Positions 1-13,600 of a stretch of 64,000 nt of DNA are shown one piece after another. The stretch covers positions 51,250,275 to 51,314,274 of the forward strand of contig NC_089979.1 in NCBI RefSeq assembly GCF_036417845.1. Reading direction: 5' to 3'. This DNA comes from Apteryx mantelli. Lineage: Eukaryota; Chordata; Aves; Apterygiformes; Apterygidae. Below the pieces are notes generated by a model that had not been told where the DNA came from, made no database searches, and saw only the letters and a program-made list of their open reading frames with translations. Within the stretch, counting starts at the first letter, position 1. Every line of letters starts with the position of its first letter. A program made the translations under genes and the position numbers.

Positions 1-1612
1 CACATTCAGAACAACCTTTAGGAAACACAGTCACTGACTGAGGTGCAAAGCAGTGATAGGAGTGTGTTTAAAACATATCTTATGCATTTTGCATGCTGGC
101 AGCTGCAAACCTGGAGACACTGCATGATGTGCACACAGGTCAGAGTTTGGGATCCTCTGTAGCAATGAAGCCAGAAATCAACACAGAGAAAATCAAGACC
201 CAGTGGTTATCTTGCTTTCAATTCTTCTTACTCAGAGGATGCTTCACTGCAGCTCTGGCAATGACCAACCTCTTGCAGCTTTGCAGCATCTGGGCCAGCT
301 GCACAAAGGAGGTTTGTGCTTATGCCTTCCAGTCTTAATGCCTTGAGGGAAGCTGTAAGATTGTATTGTGGCACTATCCCATTTAACATAAAGTGGTTTC
401 TTTTGCCAGGAACATCCATTTAATGTATTTTTAGAAAATACAGGCAGATTTACAGAAGACTGGACCATTGTGCCCTAAGTTTCTTTGCAGCACTGGAGAA
501 AGATGCAGCAGTTTGTAAAATGAGGAAACCACAAAGAAAATAGTAAGAGACAAAAAGCATAGCACGAGTTCATCACAAAGCCATAATGCGTTATAGAGTA
601 TTCAGTGAGACCACATTTTCCAGCCTACTCTGCTATTTTATGAGGGGTAAAAAGGAAGCAAAGGGGAGCATAAAAACAAATATTGCACTGAAGACTCCAG
701 AAGATCCAAGGCTACAAGCAGGAGGAAGGGCTAAAATGAAATCACTCACGGATGAACCCAGACAAGTGGTTACAACTCTGGAGAAAGCTGACCCTCCCAA
801 TTCATTTTGCTGCTGAAAGAAATGAAAGGATGAGGGCTCTGTATTTGCATGAAAGCTCCACAGTAACAAAAGCAGAGACCTTCAAGCACAGATAAGGGAA
901 CACTGTGAAGAAGTTTTACTTGGAAGCTTTTATTATTAGAGACTTAAGTACCAGTATTGTTTAGAAGTAAAATGAAAAATGTTTTCCTTGCATATACATA
1001 TGCATTCTACTGCTTTCAACAGTAATTGTGTATTTCTTTCTACAATGCCTGTGATCTATTTAATTTTATTTGCCTGCAATTCTCAGTGTTAGGCTTATTA
1101 ACTCTCTTTCAACTCCCATTATAATCTGGCTGTGCTTTGTAGTTACAGTAAATGGGAACTCACGGACCTTGGTGTCATCCACCTCAAATCATGATCCTGT
1201 TAAATCTAATCCAAATTAACTAAAGAAGAACTCTTTGCCCTTGATTCTTAAATAGACAAGAGAGAGGCTTGGCAATGGAAAACAAATGTGGTTTAGTCTA
1301 GAAAGAAAATCTTCTTCCTTATATAATTGATTTGGGATTCAAATGAGCCATTTCTGACAATCTAAACATACTGCTAAAGAGCATGATTATTTAGCAATGC
1401 ACTCTCAGTTTATTGAACCCTGTATTTGATATTTTTCATTAAACTTTTCAAAACTTTTCTCAGAGGCTTGACTTTAAAGAGGTACAAACAATATAGCAAA
1501 AGTTAACCAACAGACATTAACATATGCATTGTCTTTGGTTACTACTTTTAATCATAAGGTGAATGACACTGTTTCAAAATACAAGCTGTGATATCTTTGC
1601 ACCCTTGAACAC

Positions 1613-1632
1613 AAGCAATGAGCAATGAGCAA
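1613..1632. repeat. Short tandem repeat, 7-8 bp AGCAATG units
   Basis: Three adjacent units in the intergenic region; a small local repeat without further meaning seen. Confidence 0.7.
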
Positions 1633-3603
1633 TAATGCAGGCTGAGAAAGGATGGCCAAAGTTAAGAGGTTTTACTGTTCAAAATATTAGCATTACTTCA
1701 AGGCTTGAAGCAAATAATAAAGAAGACTACAGAATAAAAAATTACAAGTAAAATCTCTCCTGATGGAAAGTTATTTACTTTTATTATGATACAGGAATGG
1801 ATAGATTTGGATGTCCATCTGAAATAGGCAACAGAGGAAAATAATCATGGAAGTTACCATCAAATGCCAACACTAGAATGACAAAAGCCTGGTAACAATA
1901 AAAAAACGCAACAAGGTATTTACCAAAGGCCTCGCATTGCTATTTATTCACTTAACTTTTCATCTTACTACAGGATTTGTTCACTTTTTGTCTGTTATAA
2001 AATGTATCGGGGGAAATTGTTTATTTTCACTTTAACAAATACCTTTCTTGGTGAACTTGAACAGAAGGACTCTTTATAGTTGAAATTATGCCTGCCATTC
2101 ATGACTTGAAATACTTGAAAATTCAGGCTCTTGTTTTCCAGTAGATGTTTCCCAGTGAGAAAATTCAGAGTATTCTAAACACAGATCAGGCAATGCATGA
2201 AATATAGTTCAGTGTCCATGTGGATTTCCTCAAGTAATAAGAATTCTTTATCAGACTAATCTAAACAGGACAACTTCTTTCCTCATGTAAAGATTATCCA
2301 CTGGCTTTTTTTGGATCAAAAAGCCTTTTAGTAAGTGTTTATCAGCCTGATGTAGATTCACCTATGTTTCTCAACAACTTGTGAGGCCTGACTCTATGGA
2401 AACAATACGACTCAAGAAATTGAAAAAAAAAAACCCAAAGCCAAAAAGAGAGACTTTTCAACACTTTTTAGTTATGTGTTAGGATTGTACCGGAATGAAT
2501 GCTTACTCATCATTATCACACACATTTACTCAAGTCTTTATACATTTTTTCATTTTTTTTCTAGTCAGCACTAAAACTATTTCTGATAAAATAAATTCAA
2601 ATGGAAGGGAATTGAAATCCAGGACTGGCTCCAGGTTGGGATGCAAAATCTTTGCTATGCTTGTTTTTTTCTGGGGAGAGGAAGGGAAAAAGGAAAAGGC
2701 TTTTTTGTGAGTAGGAAAAAGTCACTGAGATGTTACTGGAGAATGGCTTGATAAAGTTTATTTAACTGTTCTTCCTTTCCCCTCATGGGAATTGTCAGTG
2801 CCAATTAAGGCCAATAAATCAGTTGAGTATTTCAACTGTTTTCATCACCTGAACATTTGGCAATACTTCAAAGGTAGGGAGCATTATGCATAGAGAGGAT
2901 TCAGCTGTTGCCATCTGAAAAGATCCTTTCCAAAGCCATGGCCTCTAGGTAGATGGGTGTTGCTTTCCGGAGGGGCAGGCAGCCATGCAGGAAACAGTTT
3001 CTGGAGTGCGTCTCCAGAGAGAGGGGGTTGGCCAGTACGTGCCCATCGTCTGCTCCTGCCAGATCTCACCCCAGTGTGATTTCACCATGTCCCATTTCCC
3101 CAACATTAGTTTTATGGCCAGAAGACCTCAGTGCAAAGGGACGGATCTGCCTGTAACAGAATGGCACCAAAAGACAAAGCAACCAAAGGTTTGATGTGAG
3201 CAGCTTTCTGACCGTTTTGCCACCATGAGGACCTGAAACTGCAAGATTTTATAAGGAATTAACGACCAAAGCCATGAGGGCTATTGATCTAGCATCTTCT
3301 TCTACTAATCCAGCTAGCAGCTCCTTCCAAACACTGACACTGAGGATAAGCTGCTGAAGCTTGGGCAAAGAGGCACGGGCAAGGTGGGAGCAAACGGGAG
3401 CAAACATGGGAATCGGTGGCAAGGGAGGTCTGCTTGTATTGCTGTCTTCTCCTGCCTGGTGGCCAGCTGTAGAAAAAGCTTTAATTTTAAAAGGGAGAGA
3501 TGGCATCAGGGAATGGGGAAAAAAAATAGCATCAAAAGGCTGCTTCTGAAGGACAGTGGGAGGAGAAGCCATGTCAAGCCTTCTCGGGCCAGTCCTTTAT
3601 CCA

Positions 3604-3747
3604 GAAAAATAAAGCAATAAAGCTGTGTTCTTTCGTCCACAGGTCATGATTGTAGCTCTGAAGCTTACAAGGAAAAATAAAGCAATAAAGCTGTATTCTT
3701 TCATCCAAGGGTCATGATTGTGGCTCTGAAGCTTACAAGGAAAAATA
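3604..3747. repeat. Tandem duplication, period 68 bp, two copies plus a stub
   Basis: Copies at 3604-3671 and 3672-3739 differ at only a handful of positions; a third copy breaks off after about 8 bases. Each copy begins GAAAAATAAAGCAATAAAG, so two overlapping AATAAA hexamers per copy lie on the plus strand, facing the LAMA3 3' end. Confidence 0.9.
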
Positions 3748-3934
3748 TTTTCTTTCAGAGGTTTTTATATAGCCAAATCCTAATAAGCAGAGATGATGGA
3801 CTCCTGCTTATTCAGGCAAATGAACTTTTAAAGCTACAGAAACATTTGCATAAAGCAAGCAGGATTTAGTTGCTTGTAAAAAGCGCATTAAGGAAAAAAA
3901 AACAGATTAAAATAACCAAACAAGAAAATGGACA

Positions 3935-4528
3935 GTTTACAGAACATACTGCATTTATTTGGCCCCCAAATTCCTAGCACTGTAACAAACTCCCAGAGTT
4001 TCACTCCTTAAAGTGCTTCAAACTCCATTTATATTATTATTACTTTTAACATTAATGTACATTTCTGTATAAACATTCTGTTCATCACTCCAAAGAAATT
4101 TATATTTTTATAAAAATTCTGTATATTAGTGGATCAAATTTGCTCTCAAGATGACCAGCATTAAGGCAAATTTCCAAAATTAAGACACTGGAGTTACTCG
4201 ATACTATGCTGTTATGGGTGAGAGCAAAATTTGGCCCAGTAGGTGTATATACAATCCTGTTTTATATTTTATGCATCTATTTTCAAAAGACACAATGGAT
4301 TACCTTGGAAATCAATAACATTTAACAGGGAGTTTATCAAATCCAATACTTTCAATTTGCTTCGGCACAGTCCACATCCAGAGGATGCATTTGCTCACCA
4401 GCCACTCTGAATAACCAGCCTGAGGACAGTGACACAGTGATCAGGAAAAGGGAACCCACATTGCATGAATTCACAGAGTACTGCAGCAGATCCAATCTGA
4501 TGAGTGTATGAGTAGTGTAACAGCAAAG
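3935..4528 (-). other. LAMA3: LAMA3 3' untranslated region
   Basis: About 0.6 kb from the stop to the first polyadenylation hexamer. No open frame; A/T-rich. The left end is an estimate of the cleavage point. Confidence 0.6.
3954..3959 (-). terminator. Candidate LAMA3 poly(A) signal AATAAA
   Basis: First AATAAA on the minus strand downstream of the stop. A T/G-rich stretch (TATGTTCTGT) follows within 10-20 nt, as expected of a cleavage region. Confidence 0.55.
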
Positions 4529-4674
4529 TTACTTGGCAGGGCATCCATGCAAACTCACTACACCATGAATCTCTGAAATTTTCTTGGTGGAGACAGGTTT
4601 GTCATTTATGCTAATATTCCGAAGACAGCCAAAAAATGGATCTTTAACTGGAAGCCATGGTGTGGCCAAATTTG
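4529..4674 (-). CDS. LAMA3: LAMA3 exon W50, coding part (LG5 C-terminus and stop)
   Basis: 146 coding nt, acceptor ATGTAG. Reads [20 protein letters not shown], then [11 protein letters not shown] and the stop TAA at 4529-4531. The two cysteines form the LG5 terminal disulfide; the mammalian chain likewise ends a few residues after GCP. Confidence 0.95.
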
Positions 4675-7600
4675 CTACATAAAACAAAGTAAAAAGATCA
4701 CATTAATAACATAAAAATGATTTTAAAGAACAGTAATTACTGCAAAACTTGCAATGTTTTGATAATGTACTCCTAGATCTTAGATCCTTTCTGCTAAATG
4801 TAGTAGGAAACAAACATCCCAAGATGCAGTGAACTATTTTCTACTGTAGATAAAATACTTAGAATATTTTTCCATGAATCTATTTTTCCATGATTTGGCT
4901 CCAAATATGACCAGCACCTGATGTTCTTCATTCTTCTTTCAGTTTGAGGACCTTTTCCTCATGATCTGTCTTATGAGAAGAAACACCTCCCATGTAGTTG
5001 TATTCTCCCCTGCTTCCCATCTGAGTGAAAACTCTCTCAGCGGGAGCATCACTTCCCATCTTTTCTACCCAAACTTAATGGGGAATCTCAGCACAGAATA
5101 AAGACACCAAGCCCTAGCACTTCTGAGGCAGGGATGTACCCAGCAGACACTCCTTTTCTGTTGAAGCTGAACTAACTGGAGATTTGAGTGTTAGAGCTTT
5201 GATTTGATCTTGGAACATCTGAACTGGATTCTTTTCAGGTGAAACTAAACCAGAAGATCCACTCCAGGAACATTCACCTAATGCACCCCAGCCACTAATA
5301 GGCAGTCAGCCTGTTTAAAACTAATCGGAAGTAAAGCTCCCAAAACATGCATAGCATACATGCTGGGCCCTCAGCAGTTCAGATCTAGTTCTCTCTACAG
5401 ATCTGCTCCTATTGCATGGCACTACTAGATAGAATCTTAGTCTCTATCAAAAAGAAGTTGTTCAAGAGAAGAGAGGGAATGATATAGGACTACATGCTTG
5501 AGTGGGCCTTTGTACTGGAAAGGAATAAAAAGCCAGTAGATAACTGAAAAAGTAAGCAGCAATAATATTACCTGGAATTCTGCCAAAGTAGAGTGGCTGA
5601 CGCATGTGTCTAGGAGTAAAGGGTGGAAGTCCAGTGGTATAGTTACTCTGCGTGCCTACCTCTAGCTGCATGGTGTTCTCCCTCTGAGAGACTGTGAAGA
5701 AACAGGTAAATGAATTCTCTTTCTCAACCCTATTGAAGAATTGGCGAGATATGACACTATTTTAAAATGCACCTGTCTTGTTGAAACGTAATTCATAGGA
5801 AAAATATATTTTATTCTAATTCAAAGACAGATTGACACATCTAGATACTCTGGGGCTAAATAAACATACCCCCCCACACACACACGTAATGCCCTGAATT
5901 AACACAAGACACTTATATTGTTCTAAAGAGCATTCTCAGAATAAACAGAAATGAAATGATTAGTATAAATCTGGGTGTGCAAAGCTCTGTGTCCACCCAC
6001 CTTTCCAAGTCTCAGAAGAACTGGAACAATACAACATACCTGCAATTGTATGCCACTGTCCATTAAACAAAGATTGCTTAGGTGTGACTGATGTCTGAAA
6101 CTTGCCAGCCCCATTATTTCCAGTAGCAATGAGCTGTAAAACAGTTATCTTTTAAGGTACCATAGTAAAGAAAAGAGCAACAGAAAAATACAGGACTAAG
6201 TAATTTACAGGGAAGATGGGTTTCATTTAATTTTAAGAGTCACAGTCAGTGTATTCATATCCCAGAAATGATCTTCTCCAAGAGGAAACTAAATTTCCCT
6301 AGTAGAATCCTAGGAGAGGATATTTTATAAATTGTACAAGCATAAATGCACACTTTTGTCTCTCTTTGCCCCTCAGTCTTACAAAATTATGTTAATTCTT
6401 TTGACATAAACTCATTCCTTGTGAACACATTATTTTTCTTCAACATCTTCCTTTCAAACTCTCTTTTGCTGTGATGCTTACAACAAGCTTGATAATGGTC
6501 AGGTGACAGATACGCTGAATCCACTTCCTATCAGGCTGACTGATGGTGTCTCATTGACCTTTTATTCCATCCTGTTGCTTTCGGTCCACACACACACCCA
6601 GCATCAATCTAAGTTACTGCTGAAAAAAGTGGGCTTGCCCTTAAGGAGTCCCCAGGTGCTGATGCTCCTGCCTCCACGTGCTCATTGTGCTTTGAACCAG
6701 ATGAGTGTTCTGAGTGAAACTAACTAAAAACAACAATAAATAAATAAATAAAAATGTCAGCCATCTCAGTTCCCTAAGCTGGTTCACTGGTGCCCGCCCT
6801 AGTGATGGCCAGGAATGGACAGCTATGTCTGGCGAAAGAAAGGTAAAGCTGACCCTTTCTGCAATTAGGTGGACTCATGCTGGTTTAAACCACGTCTTGA
6901 GACAACAAGTTCTGTGGAGCAGAGACTAGCTTTTTATTTGATGTCTCTCCAGCAGAGAGCACAATGGTTTTGTGGTCCAAGACTCACATTCTGAAGCTGT
7001 TTTTTATGAAAAAACAACAGTGATAACAACCAGTATCATTACCCGTCAGCTAGAGGCAAAGATGCTAAAACGAAGCAAGACTGCTCACGTTCTGCAATGG
7101 ACATAGTTATGGAACTGCATCAGTACCTTAGCCAAACGATGACTAAAATAGGAGTGGGAATAAGCCATGGAGTTCTGTGGCCTCTGGCCAAAAGCCCAGT
7201 GGGCTTTTGTAAAGGCCAAGAAATCCAAGAAGATGAAGATTGTGGCCTACTGCTGACTATCGTGAAGAGAACATGTGCAAGCCAGTGTGCACACAATGGA
7301 AGCTCCTTATGCAGGCACAGAGACAGGTTTCATGCTCAATTTTCCATAGGATAGTTTTAAATCATTGGAGGAACCACATGAGGAAGTTGTTTAATGTTAA
7401 ATCTATAAATGTATGTTGTAATAAGTAAGTCCAGTATTCAGGGTCAGAATTTTCTCTGCTGAATGATGGCAATACAGCTGAAATGGAAACAGAGCCTGTA
7501 AAACTTACCTTTCCTCCTTCTATGTAAACAGTCAAGTAGTTGTCTTGCTTGCTTCCAGAATGGAGGAGTACACTTGTTGAGCTCCTTGGTCGAATAGTAA

Positions 7601-10600
7601 ATACAATCCTAAAATCCAAGCCCATCACCAAATTATCTGTAGAGAATTAAACAGTGGGTAAAGGAGTGACCACAGAAGAAGATAATTGGAAGAACATGCA
7701 AAAAACGTAAAAAAAATAAATTAAAAAAAAATCCTTGCATATACACATTCAAGACATAATTCCATATAACATAATCTCAACACAGCTTACCAATGGTGAT
7801 ATATCCTCCTTCATTAAAGAAATAAATCCCAGTCTCCATGGGAACACCCAGACATGGAAGTACACCATTTTTTTGCTGAGGTGTATTCATGACTTTTCCA
7901 TTCATCTTAAAATTCCTCAGGCAACCTTTGAAACTGTTCACTGGCATAATCTGAAAGCATATTTCAAAACGTGAATACTAGAGCATGATGACAATCTTTT
8001 TAGTAAGAACATCCAGTATTTCTTTTGTATTGTTCAATTGTAGAAAGCCAGCTGTCTTTAAAGGCATCTAAAACCTGTCTCTGATGCATTGAAAACATCC
8101 TGAAATTAAAACAAACAAAACATGAAAGTAACAGCTGATTTTGAGTTAACACAACCTGCTTGCAGAACAGTTGCTTCCCAATGATGTGTCAAAAAGACAA
8201 CGCAACAGGAGTTGTGAGAGCTCAAATATACCTTTCCTTTCCTAAGAGGCTGCATATTCATATCTGATTTTATACAATGCCTTGCATCATCAATTGTCCA
8301 TTTTTAAAGTAATAGGGACAACACATATTTCAGATTAAAATCAGGTTTTACGTTCATAATTCCTTAATGAGAAGTATTCCCTTGCTCCTCTACTGAATAT
8401 CATTAAGTCCATTAAAATAAATATTCTGTAGGAAGACCGTATCTCTGGAATTAAAAATGTGACTTTGGCCTTTTCTATTTCTTAAAGAACAGAAATGAAA
8501 ACAGCACATGGTTATCATCAGTGTCTCACCAACACATGTTGAAAACAAGGGTCCAGCTGGTAGCTGTGTGTACAGCTGAGGAAGAAGATCTGTAATGAAC
8601 AACTACAGACACCAAGCACAAATGGTGCTCAGTCAGTGCTTGGAAATATCTCCCAAACCTTTTCACCATGGAAATACGGCATATTAGTACTTTCACATGT
8701 AATTAATGCAGCATGGGGAGTGTGTCAGAGTGGATGCATCAGTTATTTACCTGTTGTTTCAGTGATGGCAACCCTCCCAAGTAGATCGGTGGCTTAATGC
8801 TGTTGGCAGAATTTGTTGCTAATCTTCCATGCTGTACCCTTAGACCATCAACAACAAGACGGATATTCTTCCCATCTCTACTGAATACCACCTTTGCAGG
8901 GTGCAGACATAACAGAATGAGAAATCCCAAGCCCAGTGAAAGTCACGGGAGCTAGTGCTCCAAACAGCAAAAAGGTGTTTTTAGAAAAATTAATCATACA
9001 CAGTACAGCTTTAAAGCAAGCATATACTTTTCTGTCTAGCCTGAAACTAGTAAAAATAGAAATGGAAGTAGATAAATAAAATGCTTCCATCAAATATCAA
9101 GATGGTTTGAAAACCAGGAGCACCTTGCACCTCAATCATTCAGACTTTCAGGGATCCATTCTGGTCACCCTTGCTGCAGTCTATGAATGGAATAATTGCA
9201 TTAGCTCTCTGGGTGTGACAAAAATCAGAACACTGCCTGCTACACCTACACTCACCATCTCCGGAATCTTAATGATCCTTTTTGGAGAATTTTTCTTTAA
9301 CACAGTATTCTTGAAATATTTAAACTGAAGATAACATGTTAGGACCTTAAGTCACTATAAGCTCTCTCACAATAGATACCTGTCAACCACATGAACTTTC
9401 AGCAATATGAATTAATTTCAGATGCCCAAAAGGAACAATTTCGCTCTTTGCTTCCCTGCCTCTGCCCAGTAACTTAGAAATTGAATAGGCTGTGCCTGCT
9501 GAATGCTTATTGTGGTCTCACCATGGTTCCTGTGCCATACTACTTACAGTGTGCCATTGCCCATCATTGTATTTAGTATCAGTTTTGATTTTGATTCGTT
9601 TTCCTCCAGAAACAAGTGAAAAGACAAAACGTCCTTTTGAAATGTGGAGAGCCATGTAAGAGTTCTCAAATCTCTCCTCCACGAAAAACATTAATCCTCT
9701 TGATGATTGAGTCCGTATGTCTACAGAAAAATGTAACCTACAGTGGAAAGAAAGCATATTCAAATGTAGGTCTATTTTGTTAATTGTTGTATCCTTTCTG
9801 TTCTCCAGAAAAATGCCAGTAAAACGCCATTTGGGAAATGCAGAATAGCTTTTGGGTAGAATCACTGTTCTACATTCTTTCCATTTCTGAATGTGGATGA
9901 AAGTTGGCATATTCAGCTTTAGGACTTGGCATCAATATGCAGTATAGTTGTCAACCCCATCCAAGTCATTCATATAGCTTTGTCTGGGGAAATGTTAACT
10001 ACGAAAAAAATTTCCTGAACCTTTAGAACCATACTTCTGTTGTGCCCAAACATATTAGCAAGAAGAAAGACCTAGCCCTTAGCACCCAAAGATTCAAGCA
10101 GCATTGAAGATTAAAGTGAGGTGAAAAGAGAACATTTGTATTACCTGTCTGTAGGGGACATTGGGGAAAATGCGTATGACACAAAACTGTTGGGAGTGTT
10201 TCCAAACAGATATGCTCCACTGCTGACATTTAACTGAGGTGGCAAAGCATGGTTTTGCTGGTCCTGCTGCACTTCAGCATCTGTTAGATAATCAAGGTAT
10301 TTTTCATTCTGTAACTGTAAGACAGAATTGAAAGTTTCTCAGTCCTACAAACCATGGTTGTGCAGACAAAGCCTCAGTATCAATATGGAGTAGAGAAGAC
10401 TGTAAAAATAAACATACCTTGAGCATCTTAAACCTGAGAGGATTTTTGAATTCTTTCAGCAGCATTGGTTCAAGGTTCTTGTATTGGCGGCAAGCTCCAA
10501 GAGACACACCGGTCTTCCTAGTGTAGTCAACTAGATTTTGAACCTCAGGGAGCTGACCTGCCCTAGAATGATAAAAGCAGTAAGTGCTATAACACACCAT

Positions 10601-13600
10601 TCCTTTTCTTCAACAGAATCAGCAACATACTGTAAAACTGTGCTCTGTACAAAATAGATTTCTCAGTGACCTGATGTTGAAGTACCAGTTTTCGCCTGTC
10701 CTCCAAATAGAGTTGATTTCACTTTTTCTTCCAAATATTTTTTGGTGAAAAATTTAGGTTTGTTTGGGTAAAAAGTGTTCACATTTGTCCTGGTTCTGTC
10801 CTTTTCTTTTTAGCTTTGGAAAGAACCCTTTTCTCTTTGGAAAGAAGAGCTGTTTTGTTCTCAGCTCTTCCAAACAAATTATTTTGTTTTAAAAGACATC
10901 TTTTTAAAAAATATATATTGCCATTGAGAAAAGGGGACAAAATGACAGCAGCCTTAGTTGAATAAGATTCTGGATCAGACTACAAAACTTCGCTGGTTCA
11001 TATATGAATAGCCAGTGGCAGATCAAGAAAAAATGGAAACATCAAGTCCTGCTAACTCAACCACTCTCTCCTTCAATAAGATGTTGTAATGAGATTTGTC
11101 AAGGGGTAAAGTCCATCACAACTTGATATGCAGCTCTGGTATTATAGCCAAATTATCAGAAAGACTGTCAAAACCAATTTCCTGTGTGTAAAAAGAATAT
11201 TATTAATACTATCATTTTGTAGGTCTTACAGAGTATCTTTAATCAATAAATTACAAAACACAACAGAGAAAAATCAATGAAGCTCCTTGCCCATTGATTT
11301 CTATAAGAAGATTTGGGAGCAGAATCTAGACTTCTTGAAATCCAATCCAGTTCTCCATTCACTTGATCACACTAGCTATGATATTAATTGTCCAGCTAAA
11401 GGTTTTCATTTTTGTATTGAAAGTAACTCTCCAAATTTGTTTTTTGATGGGGAGGTTAATATAAATGTTACTTCAATGTCTTGCAGTGTCTTGGTTGAGA
11501 TTTAAAGAAGCTTTAACCAAATCAAAATACATTACTTTTTGTAAAACCACACATGTATAAACATTCATTAAGAGTCTGCTGAAACAAAGCCCCATTGGGA
11601 CAGCATTTGTGACTGAAGGAATGCTTTTATTTAAAGAATATGTGTATGCCAAATTTCTCTCCTAAATTTCACTTGTAAGATATCTCTAATAACCAGATAA
11701 ACACATGTGAAAAAGAGATAACATAAATCAGACATCTGCTCTTATTTGTTTGTGTAACTGTTCTGGACTCGTCGGTAAGCTTTGCTCATTCATTACCTGG
11801 CTCCCTGCGTAGTTATAATGACACAGTCTAGGAGATCTCTTTGGATGCCTTGTTGGGACACTGTCAATTCACTATATTGAGTTTATTCTTTGATTAAAAG
11901 ACTACTAAACACGTATCATTCAGCCTAAAATTCTATTACATCTGAACAACAGATTTCATCATAACTTGATACTATGTATAATCTGTCTGAATAAAAGGAT
12001 ATTTTGGGGCAGCAAAGTTATGTATTCATGAAGGCTTCATGTACGTGGAAGAAAAGCAATTTAGCAAAAAGTAATCTTAATATGATCAAAAGGGAAAGTA
12101 GATCAAAATGCCTGAAACTGAATATCTTTCTAGGCCAAATACCTTTCTATAAAGATGTTTGAGATGCAACCTTCAAAATCATCTCCACCAAATCTTATAG
12201 GCTGGATTAATGTCTGTGGTACTGGAGAGTCAACTGTCATTGACACAGGCTCATCATCAACCAGCAGTCTTAGTCTGAAACAATGTGAATACAAATAAGC
12301 ATGAAATCTGAAGAAATAGTTATGCATCTAAACGAGAGAATAAAAAAAGAAGAAATATTTGAGAGGTGTTTCCCTGTTATATTCTAATAATGCTAGAGCT
12401 CCATTACCTTATTTCTGGGATTTTTACATCAGTATGTGCTCCCTGACTTCTGTGGAATCACCCTGCTTCTCAGTGGTACATATTTAGCAAGAGTTGAAGC
12501 TAGCCCTTCAGTGCTAGGATAAAATCCTGATATTGAAATTCCCATTGACAGCTATGGGATAGATTTCATTGTTTGTATCAAAATGGTGCACTTGACATGT
12601 TAGCAACAACTAGTGCAGAAAATATTAAAAGTTATAATTAGCCTAAGTTAGGGACAATCATGGAAAACTTTCTTCTTTAGCCAGCAATTATTTTATTTTA
12701 TGTAATCCTCAAAAATCAGTACGATTTAGAAGCTTTTCAGGAAATTTTATTCAACTCCTGAGAAAACAGACACAATTATTAGCTTCTTCCCTGGGCTTTT
12801 AACCACCTATGCTGGATAGATTTATAACTCACGATGACACATGTAAAGGCTATGGGAAGGGGAAGAGCTCCAAAGCTCAGGCTTGCCAAGCAGACAAAAA
12901 TCACACAGTATATACAAAAAGACATCCATACTGATGTACAGCTGAAACTTAGTAGGTACTGACATGCAAATTCACAGGCCAAATATCTCCTTTTGCTTCA
13001 TTATTTCATTATCCTTTCCTAGCACAGGCCATTTTTAGCTGTGTACCCAAAGAACAAGTCACACAAAATCTTAATCTTTCTCCAGCTACAACATTAAAGA
13101 ATCAGATAAAGAACTGAACTCACGTATCATCATTTTTTATGACTGTCACATAATGCATTGACCCATCTTCATATTCCTTGTTCAGTTTGTTTTCCGTCTC
13201 TCCCATCCTTACAACTACAGAGCCAGGTCTCAGGAAGATAATAAGAATATTAGGCTAAAAAAAGAATCCCACAAAATGATCAATAAATGCCAAGTTCCTT
13301 CAGTTCTCCTTGACACTGCCGTTAATAAAGCTCTCAGTGGTAAGCAGGGGGGGCAATATGCCTTGCTCCTGGATTGTCTATATCTTACATTGCCTTGTAG
13401 GAGAGAAATCGTCCTACCCCAAAACCACGTTTCTCAGGTAATCTATTATCGGACTTTACCCCCAGTTCTTTACAAATTGCATAGTTACTTTTTTAGAATA
13501 CCTCTGCACCTTGAATACCAGATAGTTATTTACACTTCTTGTTTAAACAATTTTTACAAAGAGTAGAGGATTCGATTCTCCACTTCTCAAATATTTGATG

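Larger units (their letters stand above)
1..3934. other. Intergenic region downstream of LAMA3
   Basis: No exon-like conserved protein was recognised in either strand; the open frames are short and unrelated to known families. In mammals the next gene downstream of LAMA3 is TTC39C; none of its tetratricopeptide-type sequence was seen here. About 2880-3600 is clearly more GC-rich than its flanks and is followed by a 68-bp tandem duplication; its origin is unclear. Confidence 0.6.

Noticed and set aside
2880..3740. A solo retroviral LTR
   Set aside because: There are AATAAA hexamers and a GC-rich stretch, but no clear TG...CA borders, target-site duplication or primer-binding site could be found; left as unexplained.
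1..3900. An exon of the downstream neighbour (TTC39C in mammals)
   Set aside because: No reading frame resembles it, and the frames present are short and low-complexity.
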